Below are positions 5,528 through 6,157 of a DNA stretch of 6,157 nt, one piece after another. Both the position numbers and the translations under genes were made by a program. The stretch spans positions 1 through 6,157 of the forward strand of contig DAOVYC010000042.1 of the NCBI GenBank assembly GCA_030635805.1. Direction: 5' to 3'. Below the pieces are notes generated by a model. That model worked only from the letters and a program-made list of their open reading frames with translations, was not told where the DNA came from and did no database searches. Within the stretch, counting starts at the first letter, position 1. Every line of letters begins with the position of its first letter. This stretch comes from a bacterium (lineage in GTDB: Bacteria; Patescibacteriota; Gracilibacteria; JAUYGZ01; DAOVYC01).

Positions 5528-5548
5528 AAAAGTAAAAAGTAAAAAGGG
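5528..5548. repeat. Heptamer array, AAAAGTA x2 plus AAAAGGG
   Basis: Three contiguous 7-bp units lie in the purQ-yidD gap, directly upstream of the candidate yidD -10 box at 5550-5555. The low-complexity A-rich sequence makes this array less certain than the others. Confidence 0.6.
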
Positions 5549-5549
5549 C

Positions 5550-5555
5550 TACAAT
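5550..5555 (+). promoter_or_regulatory. Candidate -10 box for yidD
   Basis: TACAAT, preceded by GC as at the lepB candidate promoter, would place +1 near 5562, 14 bases before the yidD ATG. No convincing -35 box exists at 16-18 bp; TTCAAA at 5525-5530 would need a 19-bp spacer. Readthrough from purQ is the alternative. Confidence 0.35.
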
Positions 5556-5556
5556 C

Positions 5557-5591
5557 GAATAAGGAATAAGGAATTATGAATCAGGAATTAG
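5557..5591. repeat. Heptamer array spanning yidD start, GAATNAG-type x5
   Basis: Five units stay exactly in 7-bp phase: GAATAAG, GAATAAG, GAATTAT, GAATCAG, GAATTAG. The third and fourth units create the ATG at 5576-5578; the array supplies AAGGA 3 bases before it and encodes the first residues MNQEL. Confidence 0.88.
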
Positions 5592-5857
5592 GGCAGAAGA
5601 CAATTCGGGTTATCTGGCATCTTCCGAGAAATCTGGCGATTTTTCTAGTTCGCTTGTATCAGAAGACCTTGTCGCCGGATCATAGTCCTTTGATGAAAGG
5701 GTTGTTTCCGAATGGGCACTGTCGGTTTCAGCCGACGTGTTCCGAGTATGCCGTGGGGGTTTTGAAAAAATACGGACTGATACGAGGAATGCTGAAGGCT
5801 GGTTTTCGAGTTCTACGGTGTAATCCGTGGGGGAAGGGAGGGCTGGATCTCCCATAA
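5576..5857 (+). CDS. yidD: YidD membrane protein insertion factor
   Basis: YidD is a small membrane-associated protein thought to help YidC and Sec insert proteins into the inner membrane. The 93-residue product carries the family signature from about residue 18: LVRLYQKTLSP (24-34), the CRFQPTCSEYA block with Cys49 and Cys55 (49-59), and RCNPWGKGG with Cys82 (81-89). An amphipathic segment near 11-28 fits peripheral membrane binding. Typical members are around 70-90 residues, so it has a slight N-terminal extension, whose first residues come from a heptamer array. ATG 5576 is the only reasonable start: the next Met is residue 40, inside the domain. AAGGA lies 3 bases upstream, a close and weak ribosome site. 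In most bacteria yidD sits between rnpA and yidC; here it lies between purQ and a convergent Fe-S scaffold gene, so the usual cluster is broken. Confidence 0.95.
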   Translation: MNQELGQKTIRVIWHLPRNLAIFLVRLYQKTLSPDHSPLMKGLFPNGHCRFQPTCSEYAVGVLKKYGLIRGMLKAGFRVLRCNPWGKGGLDLP

Positions 5858-5899
5858 TTACAAAATTACAAAATTCAAGATTACAAAATTACAAGATTA
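5857..5899. repeat. ATTACAAA/ATTCAAG array filling the yidD-sufU gap
   Basis: Units run ATTACAAA, ATTACAAA, ATTCAAG, ATTACAAA, ATTACAAG, ATTA. The array starts at the last base of the yidD stop and ends inside sufU: TTA at 5897-5899 is the reverse complement of the sufU TAA stop. It shares an exact 26-base block with the array inside purQ. No terminator hairpin is seen between these convergent genes. Confidence 0.93.
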
Positions 5900-6157
5900 G
5901 GAAACGGATTTCAGAGATTCCTGAAGAGTGTCCCAGGCGAGGAGGGCGCATTTTAGTCTTGTGGGTCCGATTTCGATACCGAGCATTTCGAGAATATCGT
6001 CTTTGCTGATTTTTTTAGCTTCCTCGATAGTTTTGCCGATGAGAATTTCGGTGAGCATGGAGGCGGAGGCTTGGGAAATGGCACAGCCCTTTCCTTCGAA
6101 AGTGGCTTCTATGATCTTATTGTTTTCGATTTTGAGGTACATGACGAGGTGATCGCC
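5897..6157 (-). CDS. sufU: SufU/IscU-type Fe-S cluster scaffold, partial at window edge
   Basis: This family assembles Fe-S clusters on three conserved cysteines using sulfur from a cysteine desulfurase. The visible 86 residues read on the minus strand from the window end as GDHLVMYLKI, matching the CGD region, so the first cysteine and true start lie just outside; the ATG at 6140-6142 is internal. The second cysteine is in EGKGCAISQASASMLTE and the third in LKCALLAW, both typical of SufU rather than IscU. The stretch between these two is short and seems to lack the insertion found in Firmicutes SufU, giving a compact form. The stop codon is formed by the repeat array at 5857-5899. A desulfurase gene would be expected beyond the right edge but cannot be seen. 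The exact subfamily is less sure than the scaffold call. Confidence 0.9.
   Translation of the reverse strand, partial: GDHLVMYLKIENNKIIEATFEGKGCAISQASASMLTEILIGKTIEEAKKISKDDILEMLGIEIGPTRLKCALLAWDTLQESLKSVS

Noticed and set aside
5827..6152. Plus-strand open frames over yidD end and sufU
   Set aside because: They are the complement of sufU and translated repeat; the minus strand has the conserved scaffold motifs.
302..6157. Alternative genetic code with UGA read as Gly or Trp
   Set aside because: TGA ends the metallopeptidase gene right where the family ends, and no gene here has in-frame TGA codons.
1..6157. tRNA, rRNA, riboswitch or insertion sequence with transposase
   Set aside because: I saw no cloverleaf, conserved rRNA stretch, riboswitch-like leader or transposase motif on either strand; a dedicated covariance search was not possible.

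Overview
The window most likely comes from a member of the Candidate Phyla Radiation (Patescibacteria), although no marker gene here proves it. The reasons are AT-rich DNA, compact codirectional genes with few clear Shine-Dalgarno sites, start sites that may be leaderless, and many short arrays with a 7-base period packed into gene boundaries. TGA acts as a normal stop (end of the metallopeptidase gene), so the UGA=Gly code of some CPR lineages does not apply.

Layout. Positions 1-301 hold an intrinsic terminator, a possible decayed coding scrap and a sharp promoter with a perfect 18-bp palindrome. Positions 302-1222 (+) encode an HTH-Fic protein (AMPylase family). Meeting it tail to tail, 1229-1474 (-) encodes a small membrane-anchored Kazal-type domain protein. 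A divergent gap of 139 bp leads to a codirectional run on the + strand: a Ca2+/Na+ antiporter (1614-2570), a YgjP/DUF45 metallopeptidase (2709-3434), signal peptidase I (to 4135), a PurQ-PurS-like fusion (4191-5504) and yidD (5576-5857). At the right edge a SufU-type Fe-S scaffold gene on the - strand is cut by the window end and converges on yidD.

The genes do not form one pathway. Signal peptidase I and YidD both serve protein export and membrane insertion, the antiporter and Kazal protein act at or outside the membrane, and PurQ/PurS belongs to purine synthesis, with the PurL synthetase subunit absent from the window. The fic gene looks A-richer than its neighbours and has its own promoter and operator, so it is the best candidate for a self-regulating accessory gene.

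The most unusual feature is a set of heptamer-type arrays, each with its own sequence. They occupy most intergenic gaps, start at or form stop codons, encode the first residues of YidD, and sit in frame inside the PurQ-PurS ORF as an RLQNS repeat. A separate dispersed-type element, encoding PSTSSG and flanked by 8-bp direct repeats, lies at the PurQ/PurS joint and may have created that fusion.
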